Part shown: positions 1-8,092 of the stretch, in pieces
Layout of the letters: every line of letters begins with the position of its first letter
How positions within the stretch are numbered: the first letter of the stretch is position 1
Origin: Bacteroidales bacterium
GTDB lineage: Bacteria; Bacteroidota; Bacteroidia; Bacteroidales; UBA932
Length of the DNA stretch: 23,764 nt
Assembly (NCBI GenBank): GCA_009784635.1
Contig: WRBG01000009.1
Coordinates: forward strand, 1-23,764
Direction of reading: 5' to 3'
Notes under the pieces: generated by a model
Databases searched by the model: none
What the model saw: the letters and a program-made list of their open reading frames with translations, nothing else
Told to the model about the DNA's origin: nothing
Position numbers and translations under genes: made by a program

Positions 1-2046
1 CTTACCGTAGGAGAGGATTGGACTGCCGCGAAAGACATCTAACTCGGTAAATACAAAACCTAACGAGGCCGATGGGTAGAAAAACGAACGATTGCCGCGT
101 GGCATGGTAGAAATAACGTCATTACGTCCAGTCAAGTTCAAGAAGAGCATGCTCTTATACGACAAAGAGGCATTGGCAAAAAAACCAACGGTTCTGCTTT
201 GAGACTTAGACTCTCCTGAGTTCTTCACACTTGTATTTGAAATATGAGGCCATCCACCAAAGTTTAGATTTGTCCCGTTTGCATCAATACGTTTTCGATT
301 ATTATGGATGAATTCATTTCCAAGCAACAGTCCAAAATCGAAGTCGTCTGCAAAGTTCATGTTAAAGTTGGTTGTAAACAACGAGTTAAGATGGCGCATA
401 TTGACGTTGTAATGGAAAACTGCTCCAAGTCCGGAACGACTTCCATACTCTTCGATATCCTGCACATATGAGGTATAGGTGTCAATGCCCAATTGGTAAC
501 GAAACGACAGGGTTTTGCTTCCGTCTGTGCTGATTTCCGGGGCAAACTGCAAAAAGCTGTTTCCAAAAAATCGGGTGGTTTGTTCGTCGTTCACATTGTG
601 TTTAGCCGCCCAATAGGGGTTGTTAAAAGTAGAGGACCTAAACAATATCTGTGTATAGGGATTCGACTCCGTAGCAGCCGGTATGCCTTTTAGGTCGTAG
701 TTGGCGGGAGCGGCGTAGAGCGCCCACAACATGGCGGTGTTGGCAGCTGCAATCTTATTCACATACGAATTGGAAAAATTGCCAGAAAAGCCAGTCTTCC
801 ACGCTTTGGACAATTGGGTTTCTACCAAGCCCCTTGCATTGTAACGATTCATTTTAGACGAAGGAACAATACCTTCTTGGTTGGCAGCAGAAAGTCCAAA
901 AGAGTAGTTGGTTTTGTCGGTAGCCTGACTCACGTTGACCGCATTGTTAAATGTGGTTCCTATGTTAAAATAGTTGCCAAAGTTGTCGTACACCGCAGGT
1001 TCAACCCATGGGTCAAGGCCGGCCTGCCAACGTTGATGCACATAATATTTTCCCGGATGACCGTTGAGGTTTCCTCCAATGGGGCCACTGAAATCAGAGC
1101 CCGGCGGGATTAAAGTGGGCTCATTGGGCAGTTCCGTAATTTTAGGTCCCCATGCAGAGGCGCCCTGCCATTGATACATATACCTGCCCGACGCTGCGTC
1201 CCATGTGCCTTGTCCGTAGGTGGTTTGGTAGTCCGGCTTTCTGGCCACTTGGTCAAAAGTAACGGAAGAGGACACCGTTACTACGGCTTTACCCTGAGCA
1301 TTTCTTCCGCTTTTGGTGGTGATCACAATCACACCGTTTGATGCCCTAAGGCCATAAAGCGCCGATGCAGCCTGCCCTTTTAGAACAGTAAAAGTCTCAA
1401 TATCGTTTGGGTCAATATCAATTGCCCTGTTGGTATAGTCGACTCCGGATGTACCGGCACTGTTAGTCCATGTTGGCGTTGATGCAATCGGCATCCCATC
1501 AACAACGTACAACGGAGTATTGTTGTCCGTAAATGAGCGTGCACCCCGTATTACAATATGAGAAGAAGCGCCGGGCATACCGCTGGAGGGTTTTACCTCC
1601 ACTCCGGAGAGTTTTCCTTGCATGGCGGTTGCGACACTCGTTGCTCCTGCGCGCACGAGATCATCACCTTTGATCTCCTGCACCGCATATCCAAGCGACC
1701 TTCTCTCGCGCGTCATACCCATGGCCGTAACCACCACTTCTGCAAGCACATTATCGCTTGCCATCGCTACATTGATCACACTGCGTCCCCCAACGGGAAT
1801 TTCTTGAGTAGCCATTCCAATAAAGGAAAATACCAACGTCGCGTTGGTCGGCGCTGTTATGGAGTAAGCTCCATCATTAAGCGTAGTCGTCATCGTATTG
1901 GTCCCCTTTACGACAATCGCAACGCCCGGAAGTGCGGAATTATCCGCCGCATCCGTAACTGTTCCTCTGATTTGCACGGTCTGCCCATATAATTGGGAAG
2001 ACGCCACAAAAGTCAGGAATGTAAAAATAATTCTGATTTTTTTCAT
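1..2046 (-). CDS. SusC/RagA-family TonB-linked outer membrane transporter, N-terminal part (runs off the left edge)
   Basis: An open frame of 682 codons from the ATG at 2046 to the window edge, with no stop; family members are usually about 1000 residues, so the C-terminal third of the barrel is missing. Residues 1-22 are a signal peptide (MKKIRIIFTFLTF then ASSQLYGQ). A carboxypeptidase-regulatory-like beta-sandwich follows at about 23-105 (IRGTVTDAADNSALPGV). The plug domain spans about 110-240 and carries the SusC hallmarks VVVTAMGMTRERRSLGY and ALYGLRASNGVIVITTKSG. The rest is beta-barrel rich in aromatic and Asn/Gly residues. In the family, such proteins import glycans or peptides through the outer membrane with a SusD-type lipoprotein and TonB/ExbBD energy. 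A susD partner would be expected beyond the left edge; none is visible here. Substrate cannot be told from the sequence. Confidence 0.95.
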   Translation of the reverse strand, partial: MKKIRIIFTFLTFVASSQLYGQTVQIRGTVTDAADNSALPGVAIVVKGTNTMTTTLNDGAYSITAPTNATLVFSFIGMATQEIPVGGRSVINVAMASDNVLAEVVVTAMGMTRERRSLGYAVQEIKGDDLVRAGATSVATAMQGKLSGVEVKPSSGMPGASSHIVIRGARSFTDNNTPLYVVDGMPIASTPTWTNSAGTSGVDYTNRAIDIDPNDIETFTVLKGQAASALYGLRASNGVIVITTKSGRNAQGKAVVTVSSSVTFDQVARKPDYQTTYGQGTWDAASGRYMYQWQGASAWGPKITELPNEPTLIPPGSDFSGPIGGNLNGHPGKYYVHQRWQAGLDPWVEPAVYDNFGNYFNIGTTFNNAVNVSQATDKTNYSFGLSAANQEGIVPSSKMNRYNARGLVETQLSKAWKTGFSGNFSNSYVNKIAAANTAMLWALYAAPANYDLKGIPAATESNPYTQILFRSSTFNNPYWAAKHNVNDEQTTRFFGNSFLQFAPEISTDGSKTLSFRYQLGIDTYTSYVQDIEEYGSRSGLGAVFHYNVNMRHLNSLFTTNFNMNFADDFDFGLLLGNEFIHNNRKRIDANGTNLNFGGWPHISNTSVKNSGESKSQSRTVGFFANASLSYKSMLFLNLTGRNDVISTMPRGNRSFFYPSASLGFVFTELDVFRGSPILSYGK

Positions 2047-2079
2047 TTAACTGGTTTTTAGTTAATTAAATTTCACAAT

Positions 2080-2093
2080 ATTAGGTACCTAAT
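2080..2093. promoter_or_regulatory. 14-bp perfect palindrome in the susC leader
   Basis: ATTAGGTACCTAAT is a perfect dyad lying between the inferred transcription start and the susC ATG. A second small inverted repeat (TTAACT at 2047-2052 and AGTTAA at 2060-2065, 7-nt loop) ends directly at the start codon. Either could be an operator or an RNA structure that masks the start; that role is inference. Confidence 0.35.
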
Positions 2094-2107
2094 TAGTTAT
2101 TAATGCG

Positions 2108-2137
2108 CAAATGTAGCTCTTTTTTTTTAATTACCAA
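2108..2137 (-). promoter_or_regulatory. Promoter of the SusC-like gene (TTG, 19 bp, TACATTTG)
   Basis: On the minus strand TACATTTG (2115-2108) matches the Bacteroidota -7 consensus TAnnTTTG. A TTG (2137-2135) lies 19 bp upstream, the expected -33 spacing. Transcription would start near 2103, giving a leader of about 57 nt. The -33 element falls in the last codons of rnhA. Confidence 0.7.
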
Positions 2138-2603
2138 AAAAAACCTCCTGTTCAGGGGTATAGCCGCTGTCGGGGGGGAGGTTTGGCAGACCGGCGGCCT
2201 CTGTGGCTAAGCGGTCGCAGCGTTCGTTTTCGGGATGGCCGGAATGACCTTTAATCCACACAAAATTAACGCGATACTTTGGCCAAACATGTAGGAAACG
2301 AAGCCAAAGGTCTATGTTCTTAGCCTTTTTAAATCCTTTGGCCTGCCACTTGAGCAACCAGCCTTTTTCTATAGCGTTGACTACATAAGTGGAGTCGCTG
2401 TATACGGTAACTTGAGAGCCGGGAATCTTTAGGGCTTCCAAACCGACAATCACGGCCAATAATTCCATGCGGTTGTTGGTGGTAAGGCTGACCCCTCCCG
2501 AAAGTTCTTTGCGGTAAGGCCCGCTGACCAACACCACGCCATAACCGCCCGGGCCCGGATTTCCTTTGGCCGCACCATCGGTATACAGGGCTATGGGGTG
2601 CAT
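2127..2603 (-). CDS. rnhA: Ribonuclease HI
   Basis: A 158-residue protein, the normal length for bacterial RNase HI, which cuts the RNA strand of RNA-DNA hybrids. All active-site residues are present: Asp9 in LYTDGAAKGNPG, Glu47 in NNRMELLAV, Asp70 in VYSDSTYV, His120 and Asp130 in KGHSGHPENERCD. The basic-protrusion region (GWLLKWQAKGFKKAKNIDLW) is also present, as in E. coli. I chose the ATG at 2603, which overlaps the pdxA stop by one base (TGATG). A TTG directly upstream (2606) would add one residue and cannot be excluded. It is the second gene of a pdxA-rnhA operon and is probably translationally coupled. Confidence 0.97.
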   Translation of the reverse strand: MHPIALYTDGAAKGNPGPGGYGVVLVSGPYRKELSGGVSLTTNNRMELLAVIVGLEALKIPGSQVTVYSDSTYVVNAIEKGWLLKWQAKGFKKAKNIDLWLRFLHVWPKYRVNFVWIKGHSGHPENERCDRLATEAAGLPNLPPDSGYTPEQEVFFGN

Positions 2604-3664
2604 CAACCGGCCTGCGGCCCCTCTAAAGGAGTCGATTTCAACATATTCTTTTGTAATTCACGGTATTGTATCCGCGACTTGTACAAATCGTTGGCCATAT
2701 AAAGCGCGGCCAACATGGACTCGGCAGAAGCGCTTCCGGTTCCGGCAATATCGTAGGCCGTACCGTGGTCCGGAGAGGTGCGGATAATGGGCAGGCCGGC
2801 CGTAACATTGACTCCACTGTGAAAAGCTAAGGTTTTAAAGGGAATCAAGCCTTGGTCGTGGTACATGGCCAACACAGCGTCAAAACGGCGGAATGACGCA
2901 CTTCCAAAAAAGCCATCGGCGGCATAAGGCCCAAAAGCCAAAATCCCCTGCCGAGCAACCTGTTCCAAAGCAGGGATAATAAACTGCTGCTCCTCGGAGC
3001 CTAATACTCCTCCGTCTCCGGCATGAGGGTTGAGTCCCAACACTGCAATCTTGGGTTTGCCCATCTGAAAATCATTTTTTAGGGAGTCGTTGAGTTGCTC
3101 AATTTTTTGTACGACCAAAGCCGTACTCAGTTTCTCCGAAATTTGGGCCAAAGGGACATGACCTGTGGCCACGCCCACCCGCAGGGAGCTACTGCAAAGC
3201 ATCATGATATAGCGCGTTGCGTTAAACGCATTGGCCAAAAATTCGGTATGTCCGGGGAAGGCGAAACCTCCCTCGCTTACGTTTTGCTTGTTAAAAGGCG
3301 CCGTAACCAAGGCTTGAATTTTAGAGGCTTTAATATCTGCCACCGCCGCCTGAAGCGCCGACAGCGCCGCTTTTGCTCCATCTTGGGTTTTCTTTCCGGG
3401 CTCTATGGCAAAATTGTCCGGCACGCATTGTATCAGATTTATCCTCTTGGGATGAGCCTCTGCGGGATTATTGATTACGTGTACCGAGAATCCCTCGGCC
3501 TCGGCTATCAATTTGCGGTAGTGGGCCACAAATTTAGAGGAGCCGTAGATTACGGGCGTAAATATTTCTGTTATCCGGTTGTCCAACAAGGCTTTTATAA
3601 TCACCTCATAGCCTACGCCGTTGGTGTCGCCTTGAGTGATGCCTATGGTAATTTTTTGCTGCAT
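2603..3664 (-). CDS. pdxA: 4-hydroxythreonine-4-phosphate dehydrogenase (vitamin B6 synthesis)
   Basis: A 353-residue PdxA. It oxidises 4-phosphohydroxy-L-threonine with NAD in the DXP-dependent route to pyridoxal phosphate, making the substrate for PdxJ. The N-terminal GITQGDTNGVGYE replaces the usual GDPxGIGPE loop. Metal-ligand histidines are His169 (ATGHVP), His214 (GLNPHAGDGG) and His269 (MYHDQGLIPFK), offset by three from E. coli His166/211/266. The open frame runs 144 bases further upstream, but that part is antisense to recG and the ATG at 3664 begins the conserved domain (MQQKITIGITQ). Divergent from recG, with only 52 bp between the start codons. Confidence 0.96.
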   Translation of the reverse strand: MQQKITIGITQGDTNGVGYEVIIKALLDNRITEIFTPVIYGSSKFVAHYRKLIAEAEGFSVHVINNPAEAHPKRINLIQCVPDNFAIEPGKKTQDGAKAALSALQAAVADIKASKIQALVTAPFNKQNVSEGGFAFPGHTEFLANAFNATRYIMMLCSSSLRVGVATGHVPLAQISEKLSTALVVQKIEQLNDSLKNDFQMGKPKIAVLGLNPHAGDGGVLGSEEQQFIIPALEQVARQGILAFGPYAADGFFGSASFRRFDAVLAMYHDQGLIPFKTLAFHSGVNVTAGLPIIRTSPDHGTAYDIAGTGSASAESMLAALYMANDLYKSRIQYRELQKNMLKSTPLEGPQAG

Positions 3665-3690
3665 ATAGATATATTTGGGGGCGCAAGATA

Positions 3691-3698
3691 CAAAATTA
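3691..3698 (-). promoter_or_regulatory. -7 element of the pdxA promoter (TAATTTTG)
   Basis: Read on the minus strand, TAATTTTG fits TAnnTTTG and lies 26 bp before the pdxA ATG. No clear -33 TTG is seen at the right spacing; that position falls inside the start of recG. Confidence 0.5.
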
Positions 3699-3703
3699 TA
3701 CAA

Positions 3704-3711
3704 TATCTTTG
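3704..3711 (+). promoter_or_regulatory. -7 element of the recG promoter (TATCTTTG)
   Basis: TATCTTTG ends only five bases before the recG ATG at 3717, so the mRNA would start within a few bases of the start codon. The nearest TTTG upstream (3674-3677) is 26 bp away, longer than usual. The box is 5 bp from the oppositely oriented pdxA box. Confidence 0.6.
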
Positions 3712-3716
3712 CCGTT

Positions 3717-5819
3717 ATGTCTAATGCCTTTGATACCAACCTCCAATTTTTGAGCGGAGTAGGTCCCCGCCGCGCCCTGCTGTTAGAAAAAGAATTGGGC
3801 ATGGGCACTGTGGGCGATTTATTATCGTGTTATCCTTTTCGTTACATAGACCGGAGCCGTTTTTACGCCATTCGCGAACTGCATCCCGATTTGGGCTATG
3901 TACAAATCCGGGGACACTTTAGCTCTATGTCTGTGCAGGGGCAGGGCCCCAAAAAACGACTGACCGCCCTTTTTACGGACGGGCTCGGAGAGATTGAGGT
4001 GGTTTTTTTTCAAGGAATCAAATGGGTTCAAGCCAAAATAATGACCGGAGTCGAATACGTACTCTTTGGCAAGGTGTCGGTTTTTAACCAAAGTCTCAAC
4101 ATGGTACATCCGGAAGTGGAACAGCCCTTTGGCGCTCCGCTTCATGGAACCGCTTCCATGCAGGCCCTGTATCCGGGCACCGAAAAGCTAAGAAACAACG
4201 GAATCAACCAAAAATTCTTTAGCCGGCTGATGGCGGAGGCTTTGGCCAAGATGAAAGGACAGGTTTCCGAAACCCTCCCCTCCGGCTTGATACAGAGTTT
4301 AAAACTGATTTCTAAAGCCGAAGCGCTTGCCAACATTCATTTTCCCGCAAATAAAGTCCTGCTGGCCAAAGCCCAACAACGACTAAAGTTTGAAGAGCTG
4401 TTTTATATTCAGCTTGATTTGCTTAAACAAAAATCCCTGCGCCTCTCCTCCCTGCGGGGCCTGCGCTTGGTGAAAATCGGGGAACATTTCAATAACTGCT
4501 ACCACAAACTCCCTTTTAGTCTGACCAACGCCCAAAAACGGGCGCTTAAAGAAATCCGGCAGGATACGGGCAGCGGAAAGCAAATGAACCGCCTGTTGCA
4601 GGGCGACGTGGGCAGCGGAAAAACCATGGTGGCTCTTTTATCGGTCTTGATTGCCATTGACAATGGTTTTCAAGCCTGCATGATGGCCCCTACCGAGATT
4701 TTGGCCCGACAACATTTTGCTTCCATCTCCAAACTAACCGCCGGAGGCTCCACGACCGTAGGATTGCTTACCGGCTCTACCAAGCGCAGCGAGCGCAAAA
4801 AATTGTTTCAAGCCCTTGCCGATGGTTCTTTACATCTGTTGGTAGGCACCCACGCCCTCATAGAGGAGCAGGTACAGTTTGCCAACTTGGGTTTTGTGGT
4901 CATTGACGAACAGCACCGTTTTGGGGTAGACCAACGCGCCCGCCTGTGGAGCAAGAACCAAGCCCCTCCCCATATCTTGGTCATGACCGCCACCCCTATT
5001 CCCCGAACCTTAGCCATGACCCTTTACGGAGATTTGGACGTATCGGTGATTGACGAACTGCCGCCCGGCAGACAACCGGTCAAGAGTCTGCATTTTAACG
5101 ACAGCCAACGCTTGAGGGTCTTTGGTTTTATGAAAGAGCAGATTAAAACCGGACGTCAGGTCTATGTGGTCTATCCTTTGATTAAGGAGTCCGAAAAAAT
5201 GGACTACCAAAACCTCGAAGAAGGCTATGAGCATGTTAGCCGCGCCTTTCCTTTGCCGGACTATTTTACCTCCGTGGTACACGGGCAACAAAAATCCGAG
5301 GACAAAGCCTTTGAGATGAACCGATTTATAGAGGGAAAGACCCATATAATGGTGGCCACCTCGGTGATAGAAGTAGGGGTAGATGTGCCCAATGCTTCGG
5401 TGATGGTCATCGAGAGCGCAGAACGCTTTGGCCTCTCGCAGTTGCATCAACTTCGCGGACGGGTGGGACGGGGCGCCGCCCAGTCTTACTGTATTTTTAT
5501 GACCGGCCACAAACTCACCAAAGAGGCCCGCCAACGCATCGAGCTTTTATGCGCCAGCAACGACGGGTTTGAAATTGCAGAAGCCGACTTGAAGCTCAGA
5601 GGCCCGGGCGATTTGGAGGGTACCCGCCAGAGCGGTATTGCTTTTGAGTTAAAAATCGCGGATTTGGCCAAGGACGGCCAACTGTTAGAACTTGCCCGTA
5701 AAACCGCCATACAGGTACTGGCACAGGATTCCCTGTTGCAACAAGCCCAAAACTCTATCCTCGCCGCCGAATTACAGCGGCTGCACAAAGAAGTTACGGA
5801 TTACAGCAGAATCAGTTAG
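3717..5819 (+). CDS. recG: ATP-dependent DNA helicase RecG
   Basis: A 700-residue RecG, which reverses stalled forks and migrates Holliday-type branches. The N-terminal wedge/OB-fold region occupies roughly residues 1-250 (FLSGVGPRRALLLEKELG, then GYVQIRGHF). The helicase core follows: Walker A GDVGSGKT at 296-303, DEQH box at 397-400, TATPIPRTLAMT (motif III), then IMVATSVIEVGVDVPNAS and QLHQLRGRVGRG (motifs V and VI). RGPGDLEGTRQSG lies in the C-terminal TRG region needed for translocation. The frame is open 14 codons upstream, but the ATG at 3717 follows the promoter and matches the family N-terminus. Single gene, convergent with the relic PIN gene 18 bp downstream. Confidence 0.97.
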   Translation: MSNAFDTNLQFLSGVGPRRALLLEKELGMGTVGDLLSCYPFRYIDRSRFYAIRELHPDLGYVQIRGHFSSMSVQGQGPKKRLTALFTDGLGEIEVVFFQGIKWVQAKIMTGVEYVLFGKVSVFNQSLNMVHPEVEQPFGAPLHGTASMQALYPGTEKLRNNGINQKFFSRLMAEALAKMKGQVSETLPSGLIQSLKLISKAEALANIHFPANKVLLAKAQQRLKFEELFYIQLDLLKQKSLRLSSLRGLRLVKIGEHFNNCYHKLPFSLTNAQKRALKEIRQDTGSGKQMNRLLQGDVGSGKTMVALLSVLIAIDNGFQACMMAPTEILARQHFASISKLTAGGSTTVGLLTGSTKRSERKKLFQALADGSLHLLVGTHALIEEQVQFANLGFVVIDEQHRFGVDQRARLWSKNQAPPHILVMTATPIPRTLAMTLYGDLDVSVIDELPPGRQPVKSLHFNDSQRLRVFGFMKEQIKTGRQVYVVYPLIKESEKMDYQNLEEGYEHVSRAFPLPDYFTSVVHGQQKSEDKAFEMNRFIEGKTHIMVATSVIEVGVDVPNASVMVIESAERFGLSQLHQLRGRVGRGAAQSYCIFMTGHKLTKEARQRIELLCASNDGFEIAEADLKLRGPGDLEGTRQSGIAFELKIADLAKDGQLLELARKTAIQVLAQDSLLQQAQNSILAAELQRLHKEVTDYSRIS

Positions 5820-5837
5820 GGTATCTTTTGCACGCCA

Positions 5838-6071
5838 TCATAACAAATGTAAATTTACTACGGTCAGATTTTGAACCATGGAAAAGTCCTTCTCATTGCC
5901 TGTAATCAAAATTAAGTTACGTGCCAACGCGGTAGCTGCAATAATAGCATCGGGAATCTTTATTGTATAGTTTTTACGTAAATCTATGCAATAAAGTAAT
6001 CCTTTCTGTGACAGACGCCCCATCTGTGCGTCAATCAGCACATTAGTATCGATTAGATATTTCTGTTCCAT
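5838..6071 (-). pseudogene. VapC-like PIN-domain toxin with an internal in-frame deletion
   Basis: The 77-residue product starts and ends like a PIN ribonuclease toxin. Its N-terminus is MEQKYLIDTNVLID (first acidic residue Asp8). Its C-terminus is TIKIPDAIIAATALARNLIL, then ITGNEKDF (acidic Asp41 and Asp62). PIN toxins of this type are normally about 120-135 residues. About 50 residues are missing between LSQKG (residues 21-24) and CIDLRKNY (28-35), including the stretch that normally holds the second conserved acid (Glu) and the central helices. No stop or frameshift is present, so a shortened protein could still be made, but I expect it to be catalytically dead. The ATG overlaps the antitoxin gene by 19 bases, the usual arrangement in such pairs. 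Confidence 0.75.
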
Positions 6072-6286
6072 TCCAAGCGTGCATTAGCCACATAATCCTG
6101 AAACTTTTGGCCTTCGGAAAGATCTAATGTACTAAAAAAATCCGAAGGCTTTTTGTCGCTTGGAGCCTTGTTTTCAAGAAATTCATCGGAGGAATACAGT
6201 AGCACTTCTAAGGTTTTCCCAATATAATGCGCAGGTATTGGTAATGAATAGATATTTTTTCTTGGAGTGATGACTGTTTTTACCAT
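6053..6286 (-). CDS. Antitoxin of a PIN-type toxin-antitoxin pair
   Basis: A 77-residue protein beginning MVKTVITPRKNIYSLPIP. A small beta-rich N-terminal part (IGKTLEVLLYSSDEF) is followed by a charged linker and a C-terminal amphipathic tail (SDFFSTLDLSEGQ, then ARLEWNRNI). This layout is typical of short Bacteroidota antitoxins encoded just upstream of PIN toxins: the N-terminal part binds DNA and the tail wraps the toxin. It seems full length and has its own promoter. The family assignment rests on pattern and context, not on a strong motif. Because the partner toxin is gutted, the gene may persist by autoregulation or chance, or may neutralise a related toxin elsewhere. Confidence 0.65.
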   Translation of the reverse strand: MVKTVITPRKNIYSLPIPAHYIGKTLEVLLYSSDEFLENKAPSDKKPSDFFSTLDLSEGQKFQDYVANARLEWNRNI

Positions 6287-6310
6287 AGCTCATACGTTTT
6301 TATTCAATTG

Positions 6311-6339
6311 CAAAGATACAAAAAATACCGCAAAACAAA
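6311..6339 (-). promoter_or_regulatory. Promoter of the antitoxin-toxin pair (TTTG, 17 bp, TATCTTTG)
   Basis: On the minus strand TATCTTTG (6318-6311) is preceded 17 bp upstream by TTTG (6339-6336). The box is 24 bp from the antitoxin ATG. The promoter lies in the short gap after the glnS stop codon, so the pair can be transcribed independently of glnS. Confidence 0.65.
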
Positions 6340-6345
6340 TATATT

Positions 6346-8007
6346 TCAAGGCTTGGCTGTTTTTGCCCAAGTATCTTTTAAGGTAACTGTACGGTTGAAT
6401 ACCCTTTTGTCGGGGGCGTCTTGGGAATCGGCAATAAAGTAGCCCAAGCGTTCAAACTGCACCGGAAAGCGGGCAGGTTCATCAGCTAAGGCGGGTTCTA
6501 TGAAGGCGGTAACGGTCTTGAGGGAGTCGGGATTTAAAAAGTCTCTGTAATCCGAACCCTCCGGAATGTTGTCCATATACGCCTCGGTAAAGAGGCGGTC
6601 AAAGAGCCGGACTTCTGCCTGTTGGGCATGGGCGGCGGCCACCCAGTGGATGGTTCCTTTTACCGAGCGCCATACCCCGCTCCGACTGTCGGGGTCGTAG
6701 CTGCAACGGATTTCCAAAATCTCGCCGGAGTCGTCTTTAATGACTTCTTCGCATTTTATGATATAGCCGTATTTGAGCCGGACTTCTCCGCCCGGACAAA
6801 GCCGAAAATATTTCTTGGGCGGGTTTTCCAAAAAATCCTCCCGCTCTATATAGATTTCCCTACAAAAAGTCAGTTTGCGGCTGCCGGCAGTTGAATCTTC
6901 GGGGTTAACGGGGGCTTCCAGCAGTTCTTCTTTGTCTTTAGGATAGTTGGTAATGACGACTTTGATGGGGTTAAGCACCGCCATAAAACGGGTGGCGCGC
7001 TTGTTTAAATCTTCGCGCACACACCATTCGAGCAAACCCAAATCTATCACGTTGTCGCGCTTGGCTACTCCTACTTTGTCGGCAAACAGGCGGATGCTTT
7101 CGGGGGTATAGCCCCTGCGCCGCAGTCCGCAAATGGTGGGTATGCGGGGGTCGTCCCAGCCGCTTACAAATCCGGCCTTTACCAATTCGAGCAGTTTGCG
7201 TTTGCTCATCACGGTATAAGTCAAGTTTAAACGGGCAAATTCGTACTGATGGGAGGGAAATATTTCGAGTTTTTCTATAAACCAATCGTATAGCGGGCGG
7301 TGTACGTCAAATTCGAGGGTGCAGATAGAATGGGTAATCCGCTCTATGGAATCGCTTTGCCCGTGGGCGTAATCGTACATGGGATAAATGCACCACCGGT
7401 CGCCGGTGCGGTGGTGGGAGGCATGGATAATGCGGTACAAAATGGGGTCGCGCATCAGCATGTTGGGATGGGCCATGTTGATTTTGGCGCGGAGTACCTT
7501 TTCTCCTTCATTAAACTTCCCGTCCCGCATTTGGGTAAACAACAGCCGGTTTTCTTCTACGGAGCGATTGCGGAAAGGGCTTTCCGTTCCGGCACGGGTT
7601 ATGGTGCCACGCCCCAAACGAATCTCCTCTTGGCTTTGGTCGTCTATGTAGGCCAAATCTTTATTGATGAGCAGATGCGCCCATTCGTACAGCTGTTCAA
7701 AATAATCCGAGGCATAATACTCCCCGGCCCATTCAAACCCCAACCAGCGGACGTCTGCCTTGATGGAGTCTACATACTCTACCTCTTCTTTGACCGGATT
7801 GGTGTCGTCAAAGCGCAGGTTGGTTTGGCCCCCGTATTTTTTAGCTAATCCAAAATTGAGGCAAATGCTTTTGGCATGGCCTATGTGCAGGTATCCATTA
7901 GGTTCCGGAGGAAAACGGGTCAAGATGGATGCGTACTTGCCCGAAGCCAAATCGGCCTCGATAATTTCTTCCAAAAAATTCAAGGAGCGTTCGTTATTTA
8001 TATTCAT
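6346..8007 (-). CDS. glnS: Glutaminyl-tRNA synthetase
   Basis: A 553-residue class I aminoacyl-tRNA synthetase, almost the same length as E. coli GlnRS (554). It charges tRNA-Gln with glutamine. The signature loop reads PPEPNGYLHIGHAKSI (HIGH at residues 41-44), and the KMSKS-equivalent is VMSKR with Met267-Ser268-Lys269. The anticodon-binding beta-barrels follow and include FIEPALADEPARFPVQFERLG. Its presence suggests direct Gln-tRNA charging rather than sole reliance on the GatCAB route. Divergent from yicC. Confidence 0.98.
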   Translation of the reverse strand: MNINNERSLNFLEEIIEADLASGKYASILTRFPPEPNGYLHIGHAKSICLNFGLAKKYGGQTNLRFDDTNPVKEEVEYVDSIKADVRWLGFEWAGEYYASDYFEQLYEWAHLLINKDLAYIDDQSQEEIRLGRGTITRAGTESPFRNRSVEENRLLFTQMRDGKFNEGEKVLRAKINMAHPNMLMRDPILYRIIHASHHRTGDRWCIYPMYDYAHGQSDSIERITHSICTLEFDVHRPLYDWFIEKLEIFPSHQYEFARLNLTYTVMSKRKLLELVKAGFVSGWDDPRIPTICGLRRRGYTPESIRLFADKVGVAKRDNVIDLGLLEWCVREDLNKRATRFMAVLNPIKVVITNYPKDKEELLEAPVNPEDSTAGSRKLTFCREIYIEREDFLENPPKKYFRLCPGGEVRLKYGYIIKCEEVIKDDSGEILEIRCSYDPDSRSGVWRSVKGTIHWVAAAHAQQAEVRLFDRLFTEAYMDNIPEGSDYRDFLNPDSLKTVTAFIEPALADEPARFPVQFERLGYFIADSQDAPDKRVFNRTVTLKDTWAKTAKP

Positions 8008-8027
8008 GTCTGTATGATTCCAAACTG

Positions 8028-8035
8028 CAAAAGTA
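8028..8035 (-). promoter_or_regulatory. -7 element of the glnS promoter (TACTTTTG)
   Basis: TACTTTTG on the minus strand, 20 bp before the glnS ATG. No TTG occurs at the usual -33 distance, so the call rests on the -7 box and its position. Confidence 0.45.
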
Positions 8036-8065
8036 GCAAAAAATCATTCCTTCCGGTAATTATTG

Positions 8066-8073
8066 TATCTTTG
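8066..8073 (+). promoter_or_regulatory. -7 element of the yicC promoter (TATCTTTG)
   Basis: TATCTTTG lies 19 bp before the yicC ATG at 8093, in the 85-bp divergent region shared with glnS. No good -33 element is visible. Confidence 0.5.
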
Positions 8074-8092
8074 ACTCCCTAAAATACATGCT

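Noticed and set aside
3665..3808. N-terminal extension of the pdxA frame by 48 codons
   Set aside because: It is antisense to the start of recG, lies upstream of the pdxA -7 box, and the conserved PdxA domain begins at the ATG at 3664.
5010..5534. Long minus-strand open frame of 174 codons inside recG
   Set aside because: It is a shadow of the strongly coding recG frame; its product has no recognisable motif, no promoter and no signal.
5838..6071. Frameshift or assembly error as the cause of the short PIN gene
   Set aside because: The frame is continuous from antitoxin overlap to stop, and the missing middle is not found in any other frame of the 234 bases, so it is a real in-frame absence in this sequence.
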